The notes under the pieces: model-generated
What the model was told of the DNA's origin: nothing
The model's database searches: none
What the model saw: the letters and a program-made list of their open reading frames with translations, nothing else
Assembly: GCA_020430865.1 (NCBI GenBank)
Contig: JAGQIY010000539.1
Span: 1 to 6,271, forward strand
Reading direction: 5' to 3'
Length of the DNA: 6,271 bases
From: Myxococcales bacterium
GTDB lineage: Bacteria; Myxococcota; Polyangia; Polyangiales; Polyangiaceae
Made by a program: the position numbers and the translations under genes
Shown here: piece after piece, positions 6,175 to 6,271 of the stretch
How positions within the stretch are numbered: position 1 is the stretch's first letter
Layout of the letters: every line of letters begins with the position of its first letter

Positions 6175-6210
6175 GCGTCACCGGGGCCGCGTCTGTTGCA
6201 GCGCGGCAAT
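6175..6210 (-). repeat. Degenerate terminal CRISPR-like repeat (36 nt)
   Basis: Compared with the repeat at 6248, it differs at 6 of the 24 comparable bases. Three of these lie in the part corresponding to the ATTGAAGC handle, which here reads GTGACGC. The stem GCCGCG/CGCGGC is intact, with an inner CTG/CAG that could extend it. Decay of the last repeat is common at the leader-distal end of arrays. The 36-nt length is an estimate, because the right boundary cannot be checked against a complete copy. Confidence 0.55.
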
Positions 6211-6247
6211 TCACCTTCGAGGCGGCGAGCGCCTCCTCAACCGTCTT
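6211..6247 (-). other. Putative CRISPR spacer (37 nt)
   Basis: This is the unique sequence between the two repeat units. Its length fits spacers paired with 36-37-nt repeats. It contains a perfect 6-bp inverted repeat GAGGCG/CGCCTC (6219-6224 and 6230-6235). No origin can be named from sequence alone. Confidence 0.5.
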
Positions 6248-6271
6248 GCTTCAATGGGGCCGCGCCGGTTA

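Larger units (their letters stand above)
6175..6271 (-). CRISPR. Probable trailer end of a CRISPR array, cut by the window edge
   Basis: Two related units start 73 bases apart. The right one (6248-6271, cut off) begins on the plus strand GCTTCAATGGGGCCGCG. The left one (6175-6210) begins GCGTCACCGGGGCCGCG. Over the 24 visible bases 18 match, including an unbroken 9-base GGGGCCGCG. The left unit has a palindrome (GCCGCG 6186-6191 with CGCGGC 6202-6207), as CRISPR repeats of this kind do, and the right one carries the same left arm. Between them is a unique 37-nt stretch (6211-6247). Read on the minus strand, the right repeat ends ATTGAAGC, like the ATTGAAAC/ATTGAAGC 3' ends of many type I and III repeats that form the crRNA 5' handle. 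So transcription is likely leftwards, with the degenerate copy as the leader-distal terminal repeat. No cas gene is in the window and subtype cannot be assigned. Only one full period is visible. Confidence 0.6.

Noticed and set aside
6254..6271. ATG followed by an open frame to the window edge (MGPRRL), possibly the start of a new plus-strand gene
   Set aside because: There is no ribosome binding site, and the ATG lies inside the CRISPR-like repeat whose sequence recurs 73 bases upstream. Only six codons are visible.

Overview
This 6.3-kb window is G+C-rich chromosomal DNA with tightly packed genes. Two predicted secreted or lipoprotein-like proteins have no recognisable enzyme function, and a membrane lipid-modifying pair sits between them. 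This suggests a large-genome Gram-negative bacterium, most plausibly a myxobacterium (Myxococcota). That assignment rests on style and gene content only; there is no rRNA or marker gene here.

Left part, minus strand (1-1402): a PLP-dependent class V aminotransferase of the cysteine-desulfurase-like (VC1184/TIGR01976-type) group overlaps by 4 bases (ATGA) the start of a gene that leaves the window. The 53 visible residues of that second gene look like the N-terminus of an acyl-CoA-dehydrogenase-fold flavoenzyme. The two are almost certainly one operon. A GNAT acetyltransferase (1558-2091, plus) is divergent from them. It converges with a small lipoprotein gene (2095-2637, minus), with only 3 bases between the two stop codons.

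Middle part, minus strand (2723-4655): two integral-membrane di-iron enzymes are read in the same direction. The upstream one is a fatty acid desaturase with complete histidine boxes. The downstream one is a fatty acid 2-hydroxylase-like member of the sterol desaturase/FA-hydroxylase superfamily. Each has a clear Shine-Dalgarno sequence. Together they suggest desaturation and alpha-hydroxylation of membrane acyl chains or of a ceramide-type lipid.

Right part: a divergent plus-strand gene (4815-5909) encodes a secreted, cysteine-containing protein with an SH3b-like domain. The rest (5910-6271) has no convincing gene. Its last ~100 bases look like the trailer end of a CRISPR array that continues beyond the window. 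There is a degenerate terminal repeat (6175-6210), a 37-nt spacer (6211-6247) and the first 24 bases of a more canonical repeat (6248-6271). The repeat starts are 73 bases apart, and on the minus strand the cut-off repeat ends in ATTGAAGC. This is the most interesting signal in the window, but only one full period is visible.
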